From Pseudopyrenochaeta lycopersici (lineage: Eukaryota; Ascomycota; Dothideomycetes; Pleosporales; Pseudopyrenochaetaceae), in assembly GCA_003313425.1 (NCBI GenBank), contig NHZP01000073.1, positions 62,001 to 126,000 of the forward strand: a stretch of 64,000 nt of DNA. Reading direction: 5' to 3'. This document shows positions 20,746 to 30,883 of this stretch, piece after piece (the stretch's first letter is position 1; each line of letters opens with the position of its first letter). Below the pieces are notes generated by a model. The model had not been told where the DNA came from, searched no databases, and worked only from the letters and a program-made list of their open reading frames with translations. A program made the translations under genes and the position numbers.

Positions 20746-23278
20746 ATGGATCCGATTGCGCGATACAAGCAGGTGGTGAAGAGCATCCCATACCACCACC
20801 ACCCGCTCCCGCGGGGAAACGACAACATTCGCTTGCTTCGCCTAATTCCAAATAAAAACGGGACCACTATTATCAAGTGCCAACTCTTTAACTACTATCT
20901 AGAACCGGACAAAAGCACTCATCTGTACGATGCCTTATCCTACGTATGGGGCAATCCGAATGAGACTCTGCCTATCTTCATAGACGGGCATGTCTTGCAC
21001 ATCACGGCAAGCCTTCACGCGGCACTATTACGTCTTCGAGATCACTCTTTTGAACGAATGATATGGGTAGATGCTGTTTGTATCAACCAAGCCGATGAAA
21101 AAGAGAAAGGACACCAGATTCAGTCCATGGCGAAGATCTATGGTCAAGCAAACCGTGTAATTGTTTGGCTCGGGAAGGAGGAAGATGATAGCAATCAAGC
21201 GCTCGAAACCATACGCAGTGTTGCGGAAGATAAGTCTACGAATGTGTCGAACAACCAGAAAGCAGTTCTCGCTCTGCTTAAACGACCGTGGTTTGAGCGA
21301 ATTTGGGTAAGGAAGCAGACACTCGATAGCATCCGTAGGATTTGCTAAAATCACAATCTAGGTACTTCAAGAAGTTGCTGCAGCTCGACATGTCTTGATT
21401 ATGTGTGGTTCTGCGAAGATTGACGGATACGCCTTTTGCCTAGGTTTGGAGTTATTAAAGGGTTTCTACGAAACTCGTGAAGATTTGCAAGGTCTCATCC
21501 GTTCAATAACCTACCTAATAAGCGGAGCAATCTTCCGGCCTAAATACGCCGCTAGGAGGTCGGGCATGGATTCTCTTGGTATATGCCCGCTTGGCGAGCT
21601 GATAGATATGTACCATACCCACAAAGCTACTAAGCTTCATGACAAGGTTTATGCTTTGCTCGGCATGAGCTCTGTGGATGGCAGCAAAGCCAGCTTACTG
21701 CCTAACTACGGAGTTCCATGGGAGGAACTCTTGCAACAACTTGTCAAGTTTCTTCTCCGTGAACGGGTATCTGTAGAGACTGGGCCTAAAAAGGAGATGG
21801 CAGTAATCAGGAGCAAGGCTTATATCCTTGCCCAAGTGTACTCGGTAAAGAGCGATAATACTCGGGATAGCAGACAGAACGTGAACATTATTTTCAAGAA
21901 TACACCTAAGCGCCTACGACACAACGAAAAATATGCTCACTGGACTCTCAAGACTTCGGCGAAACAGGTCCGGAAGGGTGATATAGTTTGCCTTCTACAA
22001 GGAGCTCCGAAACCAGTAATCGTTCGACCGTGCAAGGATTACTTTGCCGTTATTAGAATTGCAGCTTTTCCGAAGGACAAACCAACCGAGAATAGAGATA
22101 TCAAATGGTCAAAGCTTTTACAAGCGATAACAGAATTTCCACGCGATTTTCTACTTCTCTGGGACTGGACAGGGAAGTCGGATCTTGGAGAATACGAAAA
22201 TTTAATACGAACAAACGATTGGATGTCAGAACATACAAAAACAGAGTTAGAAGGGCATTGGGACAAAGCGACTAGAATGTGGAACGTTGCACTAATATTA
22301 GAAGACTTAGAAGAGTATAGAGGGGCGGAGGAGAGGCTTCGAGAAGCAATAGAGAGCTGCGAGATGGCACTTAGAAAAGAGCACCTGCACGCTCTAAAAA
22401 ATCTATACAGTCGAACACCTCTACCATGCACGACATGGAATTGGCACGGTGCGGTAGTAAACGGGCGGACGCTTCTGTGGTTGGCAGCCAAGGGAGGGCA
22501 CAAGGCCGTAGTCAAGCTGCTGCTCGAGACAGGCAAGGTCGATGTCGACCCTAAGGATAAGAACGGTCGGACGCCGCTGTCGTGGGCGGCGGAAGGAGGC
22601 CACCTCGCCATAGTCGAGCGGCTGCCCCAAGAGAAGGCCGACGTCAATGCAGTAGCAGGATACGATGGAAGAACAGCACTGCAGGAAGCGGCAGGAGGAG
22701 GGCACCTTGCCGTGGTAGAGCGGCTGCCCCAAGAGAAGGCCGACGTCAATGCAGCAGCAGCAGCAGGATCTTATGGAAGAACAGCACTGCAGGCAGCGGC
22801 AGGAGGAGGGCACCTTGCCGTGGTCGAGCGGCTGCTCCAAGAGAAGGCCGACGTCAATGCAGCAGCAGCAAGATCTTATGGAAGAACAGCACTGCAGGCA
22901 GCGGCAGAAGGAGGGCACCTTACCGTGGTCGAGCGGCTGCTCCAAGAGAAGGCCGACGTCAATGCAGCAGCAGCAGAATACCATGGAAGAACAGCACTGC
23001 AGGCAGCGGCAGAAGGAGGGTACCTTACCGTGGTAGAGCGGCTGCTCCAAGAGAAGGCCGACGTCAATGCAGCAGCAGCAGGACCTTATGGAAGAACAGC
23101 ACTGCAGGCAGCGGCAGAAGGGGGGCACCTTACCGTGGTCGAGCGGCTGCTCCAAGAGAAGGCCGACGTCAATGCAGCAGCAGCAGGACACCATGGAAGA
23201 ACAGCACTGCAGGAAGCGGCAGGAGGAGGGCACCTTGCAGTTGTAAAATGCCTCCGTGAAGCTGGTGCCATTAAATGA
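20746..23278 (+). CDS. HET-domain / ankyrin-repeat protein
   Basis: Exons 20746-21306 and 21362-23278 (55-nt phase-0 intron) give 825 aa. The HET domain, the trigger of heterokaryon-incompatibility cell death, occupies about residues 60-210 with YDALSYVWG, MIWVDAVCINQADEKEKG, RVIVWLG and RPWFERIWV. A middle region of about 370 aa without a clear family follows. Then come about eight ankyrin units, starting NGRTLLWLAAKGGHKAVVKL. The last six are almost identical (EGGHLTVVERLLQEKADVNA type, 35 aa each). The design is a HET effector fused to a repeat sensor, as in NLR-like allorecognition proteins but without a NACHT/NB-ARC module. ATG 20746 (MDPIARYKQ) is preferred because the domain spacing is normal; 20653 is possible. 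Near-identical repeats imply recent unequal exchange. Confidence 0.8.
22667..23275 (+). repeat. Six near-identical 105-108 bp ankyrin-coding units
   Basis: Units begin GGAAGAACAGCACTGCAG at 22667, 22775, 22880, 22985, 23090 and 23195, spaced 108, 105, 105, 105, 105. The difference is one extra GCA in an alanine run. Differences cluster in a few codons (GSYG, RSYG, EYHG, GPYG, GHHG), while the framework is essentially unchanged. Confidence 0.9.
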
Positions 23279-23419
23279 GGCTTGAGTACTTACTAGGATG
23301 GCGGCCTTACATGAATTGAGCGCTGGTTCGCCCGAGGCTGGACTCTTCAAGAGCTTCTTGCTCCTCCTTCAGTTGAATTCTTTTCCCGGGAAGGAAAACT
23401 GCTTGGTTCTAAGAAATCG

Positions 23420-26038
23420 TTGGAAAAACAGATTTCCGAAATTACGAGAATCCCCATCTCTGCTCTAAGAGGAACTCCTCTTTCTTACTTTACTGTTGAC
23501 GAGAGGATGTCCTGGAGGACAAATAGAGAGACCACATTCGAGGAAGATAGGGTGTATTCTCTGCTTGGCATTTTCGACGTCCACATGCCGGAAATTTATG
23601 GTGAAGGAGAACACCATGCGCTTCGTCGCCTCCAATCTGAGATCGAGATGCGTTCGAGAAATCCCATTATTAACATGGATCCAGATCTCCAGCACCCAGT
23701 CAATCAGTGGATTGTGCCGTTTGAAAGGAATATTCGTTTCACCGATCGTGAGTCTGAGCTTGCCGAACTGCAAAACATGCTCTTCACCAACAATCAATTC
23801 ACAAAAGCCGCAGTCTCTGGGCTTGGAGGAGTGGGAAAGACGCAGCTTGTGTTGGAGTTCCTCTATCGGCTGAGGGAGAAGCATGAGCATTACTCAGTCA
23901 TTTGGATTCAAGCTACTAGCATGGAGAGTTTGGATAAAGGATATCATGCTGTTGCTCGGCAGTTTGGAATTCGAGGTCTTGGGGGTGAGGATGCGGACAT
24001 TAAAAAAATTGTGCAGGACTTCCTAAATGGAGATAGCGCAGGCCATTGGGTCTTGATCTTCGACAACGCCGACGATATCAATATGTGGATCGAGAAGCCG
24101 AAACCCGGAGCTCAGCAATCTGTTCGGTTAATCGATTATATTCCCCGGAACAAGAATGGACGAGTCATTTTCACGACGCGAGACAGGAAGGTCGGGGTGA
24201 AGCTCGCCCATCAGAATGTGATTGAAGTACCTCAGGTGACTGAAGAGACAGCTACACGGATGCTGCGGAACTTCCTAATCCACAAGGATCTTGTAGATTC
24301 CAGACCTGCGGATACGAAAGCGATGCTTGAATGGCTTACCTATCTCCCACTAGCTATCGCTCAGGCGGCCGCATACATCAACGAGAACGGGATTACCCTA
24401 GGGGATTATTTGGTGCTCGTGGGTTGCCAAGAGCAAGAGATTATCGAGCTCCTCACCGAAGAATTCGAGGATGATGCAAGATATTCCGACATGAAAAACC
24501 CAGTGGCCACGACCTGGCTGATCTCATTCCGACAGATCCAGCAACACGATCCTCTTGCAGCAGAATACATGTTTTTCATGGCTTGCATTGACCATAAAGA
24601 CGTTCCTCAGCTTCTCCTTCCTCCAGGACCATCGCAAAAGAAGGAGATGGATTCGATTGGAACACTAAGCGCGTACTCGTTCATCACCAGGCGCTCAGAA
24701 GACTTGGCACTTGACTTGCATCGACTAGTGCACCTCACAGTTCGGAACTGGCTTCGGAACGAAGGAGTGCTTGTTGAATGGACTCGCAAAGCCGTAGCGA
24801 GATTGGAAGAGGTGTTTCCGGACCATGAACACAGGAACAGGGCCATGTGGAGAATGTATCTTCCTCACGCACGTTATGTCTTGGAGTCGAACCTCGTTAC
24901 AAAGGACGATGCCAGCAGGATCGACTTAGAATGGAAGATTGCAATGTGTTATTATAGCGACGGTCGGTTTGATGAGGCGGAGACATTTTTCCGGGAAGTT
25001 ATGGAGTTTCGGACAAACGTGCTTGGAGTGGAGCATCCAGATACGCTAAAAAGCATTGCAAAGCTGGCTCTGACATACCACGCACAAAGCCGGTTCCAAG
25101 GGTCCAAGGCACTTGGGCTAAGGGCGATGGAGGCTCAGAAAAGAGTTCTCGGCGAAGAGGATCCTGAGACACTAGCTACTATGAGTCATCTGGCCATGAC
25201 GTACAGCGATCTGTCGCAATGGAAGGAAGCAGAAGAGCTCGAGCTACAAGCAATGGAACTTCGAATGCGCGTTCTTGGCGACGAACACCCGGACACTCTC
25301 GTTGGCATGAGCAACTTGGTATATTTATACAACTGTCAAGGCTGGTGGAAGAAGGCCGAAGAGCTTGGCAAGCGGGTAATAAAAGCGCGCAAGAAGGTGC
25401 TCGGTGTTGAGCATCCTGACACTCTCCTCAGTATTGGTAACCTAGCACACACGTACAACAATCAGGGCCGGTATCAAGACGCTGAAGAGTTGTTAGTCCA
25501 CGTAATGAACGTTCGTATAAGAGTGTTAGGGAAAAATCATCCGCATACGCTTAGTGGCATGAGCCATCTAGGAGTTACCTACCATAACCAAGGTCAATTG
25601 GACGAGGCCAAAGCGCTCCAGGCGCAAATAGTAGCGGCTCGCAAGGCCCTATTAGGCCCGGAGCATTTCTCAACTTTGACGAGTATGGCTCATCTCTCAT
25701 CAACATACCATAGTCAAGGTCAGTTGACCGAGGCAGAGGAGCTTGGTTTGCAGGTGATGGAGTTGCGCAAAAAGGTACTAGGCCCAGAACATCATCATAC
25801 ATTGACCAGCATGACCAATCTTGCGTCGATTTATCTTGATAACGAGCAGCTGGGCAAGGCCGAGGAGCTTGGGTTGCAAGTATTAGCGATCCGGATCAGA
25901 GTGTTAGGTATGGAGCATCACCATTCGCTTGCTAGCATGGAGCACCTGGCAGCTACGTATAAGAAGCAAGGGCGATTAAAGGAGGCTGAGAACCTTGAGA
26001 TGCAAGTCGCTGAGGCTCGAAAGAACATGGTATCATAG
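23420..26038 (+). CDS. NLR-like protein: partial HET, NB-ARC, TPR repeats
   Basis: An uninterrupted 872-aa frame from ATG 23420. Coding similarity starts earlier at 23315 (ERWFARGWTLQELLAP). Only the C-terminal half of a HET domain is present (TPLSYFTVDERMSWRTNRET, EDRVYSLLGIFDVHMP, IYGEGEHHALRRLQ). The N-terminal HET motifs (LSHTW, CCIDK) are missing. The NB-ARC part has a P-loop GLGGVGKTQ at 134-142, Walker B WVLIFDNADD, GRVIFTTRD and LPLAIAQAAAYI. Residues about 495-865 are eight or nine 42-aa kinesin-light-chain-type TPRs (VLGxEHPDTLxSM). Such STAND proteins oligomerise on ligand binding and fire the N-terminal domain. With half a HET this copy may be unable to signal, or may be a recent 5' truncation. 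It starts 36 bases after the HET-ankyrin gene stops. Confidence 0.8.
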   Translation: MEKQISEITRIPISALRGTPLSYFTVDERMSWRTNRETTFEEDRVYSLLGIFDVHMPEIYGEGEHHALRRLQSEIEMRSRNPIINMDPDLQHPVNQWIVPFERNIRFTDRESELAELQNMLFTNNQFTKAAVSGLGGVGKTQLVLEFLYRLREKHEHYSVIWIQATSMESLDKGYHAVARQFGIRGLGGEDADIKKIVQDFLNGDSAGHWVLIFDNADDINMWIEKPKPGAQQSVRLIDYIPRNKNGRVIFTTRDRKVGVKLAHQNVIEVPQVTEETATRMLRNFLIHKDLVDSRPADTKAMLEWLTYLPLAIAQAAAYINENGITLGDYLVLVGCQEQEIIELLTEEFEDDARYSDMKNPVATTWLISFRQIQQHDPLAAEYMFFMACIDHKDVPQLLLPPGPSQKKEMDSIGTLSAYSFITRRSEDLALDLHRLVHLTVRNWLRNEGVLVEWTRKAVARLEEVFPDHEHRNRAMWRMYLPHARYVLESNLVTKDDASRIDLEWKIAMCYYSDGRFDEAETFFREVMEFRTNVLGVEHPDTLKSIAKLALTYHAQSRFQGSKALGLRAMEAQKRVLGEEDPETLATMSHLAMTYSDLSQWKEAEELELQAMELRMRVLGDEHPDTLVGMSNLVYLYNCQGWWKKAEELGKRVIKARKKVLGVEHPDTLLSIGNLAHTYNNQGRYQDAEELLVHVMNVRIRVLGKNHPHTLSGMSHLGVTYHNQGQLDEAKALQAQIVAARKALLGPEHFSTLTSMAHLSSTYHSQGQLTEAEELGLQVMELRKKVLGPEHHHTLTSMTNLASIYLDNEQLGKAEELGLQVLAIRIRVLGMEHHHSLASMEHLAATYKKQGRLKEAENLEMQVAEARKNMVS

Positions 26039-26080
26039 AGCAGCCTTTCATGTTAATTGTCGTATTTCATTAAAGTGGCG

Positions 26081-26752
26081 ATCTGAAAAAACACGAGAAC
26101 AAGCAGCTAAAGGAGGCGCTGGCAAATGAACAGAAGCGCAGGAAGCGAGGCAAGCCTCTATTGCTTGAGGCACCTCAAGAGTACAGTGGTGGAGCGCTCT
26201 TCTGGTCACTAACAAAGGTAGCTCAAGCAAGGCAGCAACAGGAGCAAAAGGAGCTTGAGGAAGAGGAGCTTCAACACCAAAAAAGCGAGGCTATTAAGCT
26301 TAGAGAGCAGCAGAAGGCAGCCAAGGCAGCTCTCCTCGAGGAGCGTCGTCGTGATAGAGTTATAGCAAAGGAGAGGCGTGAACGCGAGGCTGATGCAAAA
26401 GTCGCTGCGCGCGAGGAGGCAAAAGTAGAGCAGCAGATAAAACAACAACTCCAAAGCGATCTTAAATTATCTAAAAAAGGTAAGAGGCAAAGCCTTAAGC
26501 CTAGTAAAGCTATTAAGGCTAGTGTTGTTGAGCAGGATCAAATAGTAGCAGAGGAAGCAGTTCATGCTACCTCTCGACGCGGGCGACCAATCAGGCCGCC
26601 GCAGAGGCCGCTGACGTAATTCGAATTGATCAAACTATTTTAATAGCTATCCTAACTGCTCCACCAAAAAATCTCATGATATTAGCTATTGTGCGTGGCT
26701 CAAAAGCTTCAAATCGAGGATGGCCGCACCTTGGTTTTCCATGCGCCAGGTA
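26081..26752 (+). pseudogene. C-terminal relic of a pogo-like transposase with 3' flank
   Basis: The frame ENKQLKEALANEQKRRKRGK, APQEYSGGALFWSL, a long Lys/Glu/Ala helix, then GKRQSLK ends at a TAA near 26617. It parallels the tail of the intact pogo protein (EEYHGGAVFWSPSK). The following 26640-26700 resembles, in inverted orientation, the 3' UTR of the intact element (26827-26881). The two are therefore tail-to-tail relatives rather than arms of one MITE. The catalytic part is lost, presumably where the NLR gene now ends. Confidence 0.65.
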
Positions 26753-28874
26753 CCGTGTCCGTGCGCGCAACGCCCGGAGTCGCGCAACGCCCGCGAACCA
26801 CCCCAACAGGTCACCCAAAAATGAGGCTGTAGAGCCACACACAATAGCTATTATCACGAGATTTTGTGGTGAAGTAGTATAGTGATGCTTGCGATCAATT
26901 TAGCCTATTCAAATCTTTCTGGAAGGTTGACTCTGCGGCCGAGGCGCGTGGTGACAGCTAGGGCGGGAGGAACAGCCTCTGTAGCTGCGCCGCCACCCAC
27001 AGCATCAACCACACGTTTCTGACGCTTGTTCTTCTGTGTGGGTGGCCATGAAGCCTTCCTCTTACCCTTTTGGGATAATTGTAGAGCTTCTTCAGCGGTG
27101 CGCGCTGCTCGCTGACGTGCGCGTTCAGCTGCTTGTTCAGCCTTCTCAGCCTTCGCCTTCTCCCTCTCTATCTTGAGTGCCTCTCGCGCAACACGCTTCT
27201 CCTGTTCAAGCTTCTCCTTGTACAGCTTATTGGACTGCTTCAACTCCTTCATCTCAGCTTTTTTGAGTTGTTCCTCCTTCTCCTCACGCTCCATCACTCT
27301 CTGACGAAACTCAGCCTCACGCCTCTTACTTGGTGACCAGAAAACAGCTCCACCATGGTACTCCTCGCGCTGTTGGAGAGGCAAGACCTGTTGCTTCTTC
27401 TTATGCTTCTTCTTAGTAGTTAACGCCTCCTTGAGGGCCTTCATCTCATGGTGGAGTAGCTCATTTTGAACCGAGAGATGGTGGAGTGAGCGGCCAAGCT
27501 TCCGTGACTCCTTACTGCGCTCATCCTTCACTGCAGAGCGAATGAGCGACTGTACTTTAAGCCAATCCTCTCCGCTGTAGCACGAAGTAGAGGACTCTTG
27601 TGACATTGAGGCCTCTGAGGCGTCGTCAGTAAATCTATTAAGGATTTTGTTAGGGTTAATAGGTGCTATACCCGTAACTTCGAAGGACCTGAGTACAGTC
27701 GCTACAGTGAAGCTGCTCACCCAGGCCTTCCAGAATAGAGGGAAGAAGTCGCCTTTTTTGATGGTGAGCCATCCCATGCTTCGGTGAGTGTGTTGAGTCA
27801 GCTCATTTGTGTAGTTTGATGAAAGAGGCTTAAAGCAGACTACATCTAGCGGCTGAAGCGTGTGGGTTGAATGTGGAGGAAAGATAGCCAATAGTATCTT
27901 GTTGTCGTCGCAGTACCTAATGAAATCCATCGTCAGGTGAGACCCATGGCCATCAACGATTAATAGCCGGTACTTTCTTCGAGCTTTCTTCTTAGTGTAG
28001 CGATCAAACACCTGTTCAAGCCAAGCCAGGCCTACGTCATCGTTCGTCCAGCCAGAGGGGGACGTAGTGAAGTGTACTGAGTGCTTTCTTGGGTCTATAC
28101 TCTGTACCCAGCTCGATTGTACAGCCTTGCCGGCAGCCTGATAGATAAGGCCTGGCGGCAACGCAGATCCATCGGCACACACACATGCCAGGAGTGTAAT
28201 CCACTCACGATTGCCATCTTGGAGTGATGCCCTGACCTCCTTCTTCTCCCATCTCCTCTTACTGAAGGTCCTCTTTGACCTGCCAACGACTCCAATCATG
28301 AAGCCCTTTTCATCCATATTATACGTGTGCTCAGCGTCAACGTCATACTCTGTTATTTTGTGCTGCAGTAGATCAAAGTACAGCTTGTACTTATCACCAG
28401 AATCAGCGGCGTGGCGAACAGAGTCCATGGCCGTCGTCCATTGTGGTGTGAGGCGATCTTTGTGCCTGTTCATGAAGCGCGTAACCCAGCTATCAGAGAC
28501 TGCCTCTCGCGCAATTGTCGAGGCGAAATTTCGTATCATATCTCTTGTAGGTGGCAGGCGACGCGCTGTAAGTCCTTCTATATACTTCACAAGCTCCTCC
28601 TCTTGTTGTAGGTTGAGCTTCTGTTGGTTGGTGTCCTTAATTGCGCGTGGTGCCTGAATCTGCTTGTGCCTCCGCGACAACGTTGACCGATCAACACCAT
28701 GGTTAGTAGCTATTTTTTGATAGCAAAGTTTTTCGCCGGACTTTAGAGCATTAATCTCTGCAAGCGCATTATCAATTGCAGTCATCGTTGTTGTGTTGTT
28801 ACGCGTCAGAGCATGGGGTACTTTTTTGTTGATCGGGCGTTGCGCGACTCCGGGCGTTGCGCGCACGGACACGG
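26753..28874. mobile_element. Intact pogo-family transposon, 2122 bp, TA target duplication
   Basis: Terminal inverted repeats of 41 bp are identical at both ends. They begin CCGTGTCCGTGCGCGCAACG at 26753, with the mate ending at 28874, and contain an internal near-duplicate GCGCAACGCCCG. TA flanks both ends (26751-26752, 28875-28876). The only gene inside is the intact transposase below. Perfect TIRs and an open frame indicate a recent insertion that escaped mutation. Confidence 0.85.
26905..28785 (-). CDS. pogo/Fot1-like DDE transposase, apparently functional
   Basis: A 626-aa frame. The N-terminus is a psq-type helix-turn-helix (NALAEINALKSGEKL, DRSTLSRRHKQIQ), followed by a CENP-B-like domain (SWVTRFMNRHKDRL). 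Catalytic carboxylates are visible in YNMDEKGFMIG, LLIVDGHGSHLT and HTLQPLDVVCFKPL (DDD type). The C-terminal third is a long basic coiled helix (EKEEQLKKAEMKELKQSNK) ending in a KR-rich tail. I start at ATG 28785, inside the TIRs. An upstream ATG at 28941 would lie outside the element. No stop or frameshift. Confidence 0.88.
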   Translation of the reverse strand: MTAIDNALAEINALKSGEKLCYQKIATNHGVDRSTLSRRHKQIQAPRAIKDTNQQKLNLQQEEELVKYIEGLTARRLPPTRDMIRNFASTIAREAVSDSWVTRFMNRHKDRLTPQWTTAMDSVRHAADSGDKYKLYFDLLQHKITEYDVDAEHTYNMDEKGFMIGVVGRSKRTFSKRRWEKKEVRASLQDGNREWITLLACVCADGSALPPGLIYQAAGKAVQSSWVQSIDPRKHSVHFTTSPSGWTNDDVGLAWLEQVFDRYTKKKARRKYRLLIVDGHGSHLTMDFIRYCDDNKILLAIFPPHSTHTLQPLDVVCFKPLSSNYTNELTQHTHRSMGWLTIKKGDFFPLFWKAWVSSFTVATVLRSFEVTGIAPINPNKILNRFTDDASEASMSQESSTSCYSGEDWLKVQSLIRSAVKDERSKESRKLGRSLHHLSVQNELLHHEMKALKEALTTKKKHKKKQQVLPLQQREEYHGGAVFWSPSKRREAEFRQRVMEREEKEEQLKKAEMKELKQSNKLYKEKLEQEKRVAREALKIEREKAKAEKAEQAAERARQRAARTAEEALQLSQKGKRKASWPPTQKNKRQKRVVDAVGGGAATEAVPPALAVTTRLGRRVNLPERFE

Positions 28875-28989
28875 TAGGGACGTGCGCCAGGTGGTGCAAC
28901 ACCAAACCCAAACCATGAACCTCAGCCAGTTCTCGTAACAACCAATGCTCAACTTCCCGATGCGCCCCACCATACGACTATGTCTATGT

Positions 28990-29617
28990 CGCAGACTCCT
29001 CTGAAAGAATATCAGCATATTACACTGCCTTCCAGTTTCGTAGATGCGCCTTTGACATCTCCATCAAGCGACAAGAAGCCTTCACCCAAGCTCCCCGAGT
29101 CGTCGCACTTACGGCTGGAAAACGCATCAAGCAACGCCCGTAAACAAAATTTCAGCTTGCACAAGGGAAGTACGATGAGATAGAGCATCTGCTTGGACGA
29201 GACGAGTTGCTATTGCCGTACGTTACGGATAAGATATGGTGCCTGGGCTCAAACAATAGAGGCGCTGGCTAATGATGAAAGTCAAGCAGATATACCTGCG
29301 ACGGAAGAAGCCATTGCATTGCCCTTCGCACCACGATCGGCGTACATGAAATAGTATCGCTGATGTTGAAGACGCGCCCAGCTGAAGCCGATTCGTGACC
29401 CGTCAGAGAGGGCAGCTCTTTTCGCGCGGAAGGTGCGCCTACCCCGTTCTCTTCGAGCCTAGTCACAAGTGTAATCTAGATATCGAATAATGCCTACTGG
29501 TATTGTCAAACTCCGCGTCGACCGTGTGCGCGGATTGCGGCCCTATTGCCCCTGGCGCTAAGCTTGGATATCTCGTACAGATCAGCAAGCCGCCTTCTCG
29601 AACGCTAAATAACGAAG
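28990..29617. other. Intergenic, no supported gene
   Basis: Flank between the pogo element and the HET gene. Short frames only. Confidence 0.35.
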
Positions 29618-30619
29618 ATGCGACTCCTTCACACCAAAACTCTTGAGTTGTCAGAGTTTCTAGGCAGCGAGTTCCCTCGTTATGCCATTCTTTCCCATAC
29701 CTGGGACGCAGAAGAGGTGTCTTTTGACGACATGAAGGGAGACCGCCGGACAGTATTTTCGAAGGCCGGGTACAGGAAGATCTGTCAATGCTGCGAGAAG
29801 GCGCTTCTAGATGGCTTCGATTATCTATGGGTCGATACATGCTGTATTGACAAGCGCAGCAGTGCAGAGCTATCTGAGGCCATCAATGCCATGTTCAAAT
29901 GGTACCAAAACTCCGCAGTATGTTACGCGTACCTATCCGACGTACCGGGCAAGGGAGCACCTATGTCAAAGAATGTAACGTTTGCAGACAGCCGATGGTT
30001 CAAGAGAGGATGGACTCTTCAAGAACTTATAGCTCCTCAGCAAGTCCGTTTCCTCAACCAGGACTGGGCCGAAATCGGGACGAAAAAGGATTTATCGAAT
30101 AGAATAGCTGAAATCAGTGGCATCCATGCCCAGATATTAGCTTCACCTTTTGATCCACGTCTTGCAACTATTGCGCAGAAAATGTCATGGGCAGCTGGGA
30201 GGAAGACCACCAGGATTGAGGACATTGCATATTGCCTTATGGGTTTGTTCGGAGTCAATATGCCATTGCTCTACGGAGAAGGAAGGAACGCTTTTCAGAG
30301 GCTTCAGCGGAAGCTTATCAAGACGACACATGATCATTCCATATTTGCATGGAGAGGACATCGGCATTCTGAGCATTCTAGCTTCCTTGCTTATTCCCCC
30401 GACGATTTTTCCGATTGTGGGACAATCTGTCTTTCCATTCCGAGAGCAGAATCTGACACGTGTGGATCTTCAAGTTGCGAGATCCTAGATGGTAGCACAA
30501 CTCTCGGGTGTAACCACTTGGCAGAGGGGCACACAAAAGGCAGAAACCAGAGAACACACAATGAAGAAAATGACGTTCATCATCAAAATTCATCAAAGAT
30601 CAAGCCAAATAGTCCTTGA
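29618..30619 (+). CDS. HET-domain protein, 3' end replaced by LTR sequence
   Basis: A 333-aa frame starting MRLLHTKTLELSEFLGSEFP, the standard HET start. Motifs in order: YAILSHTWDAEEVSF (25-40), LWVDTCCIDKRSSAELSEAI (about 70-90), CYAYLSDV, SRWFKRGWTLQELIAPQQVR, QKMSWAAGRKTTRIEDIAYC, LMGLFGVNMPLLYGEG. Homologous character fades after FLAYSPDDFSDCGTI (near 30435). The last codons and the stop fall in sequence identical to the end of the solo LTR at 32879. The HET domain itself is complete, so a truncated but toxic-type effector could still be made. The normal C-terminal extension is gone. Confidence 0.75.
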   Translation: MRLLHTKTLELSEFLGSEFPRYAILSHTWDAEEVSFDDMKGDRRTVFSKAGYRKICQCCEKALLDGFDYLWVDTCCIDKRSSAELSEAINAMFKWYQNSAVCYAYLSDVPGKGAPMSKNVTFADSRWFKRGWTLQELIAPQQVRFLNQDWAEIGTKKDLSNRIAEISGIHAQILASPFDPRLATIAQKMSWAAGRKTTRIEDIAYCLMGLFGVNMPLLYGEGRNAFQRLQRKLIKTTHDHSIFAWRGHRHSEHSSFLAYSPDDFSDCGTICLSIPRAESDTCGSSSCEILDGSTTLGCNHLAEGHTKGRNQRTHNEENDVHHQNSSKIKPNSP

Positions 30620-30627
30620 ATCTGACA
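30575..30627. repeat. LTR 3'-end fragment, 53 bp
   Basis: Positions 30575-30627 are identical to 33047-33099, the terminal part of the solo LTR, ending CTTGAATCTGACA. No matching 5' LTR end or target duplication was found upstream, so this is a truncated piece. Confidence 0.85.
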
Positions 30628-30883
30628 CCCATAAAGGATATAAATACATTAGTACATCATAAACTAAAAACCTTACCGCTTCTATTAGACAGTTAGACGT
30701 AGCGTCGTGAAGGAGCTCTATTTGCGCAATTGTATAGAATTGTAGTATTATCTCACGTGCAGGGAATATTTCTGTGGCGTAGTGAATTTGGAAACTAGTA
30801 AATTTTACTCTGCTGGCCTTATCCTTACGACGATGTTCTCTCGATCTGCCGAAAATAACGTGGGACCGTAATTTACTACCTTT

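Noticed and set aside
22039..23350. Long minus-strand and other-frame open readings across the ankyrin array (Cys/Ser-rich or Arg/Gly-rich)
   Set aside because: They are shadows created by the repeated GC-rich ankyrin codons; no independent motif, start or splice support.
23420..26038. Calling the NB-ARC-TPR gene a pseudogene
   Set aside because: Apart from the missing HET half the 872-codon frame is clean with all nucleotide-binding motifs, so it may still be expressed.
26640..26881. Inverted similarity between 26640-26700 and 26827-26881 taken as a MITE
   Set aside because: The right half lies inside the pogo element; the similarity is better explained by homologous 3' UTRs of two tail-to-tail pogo copies.
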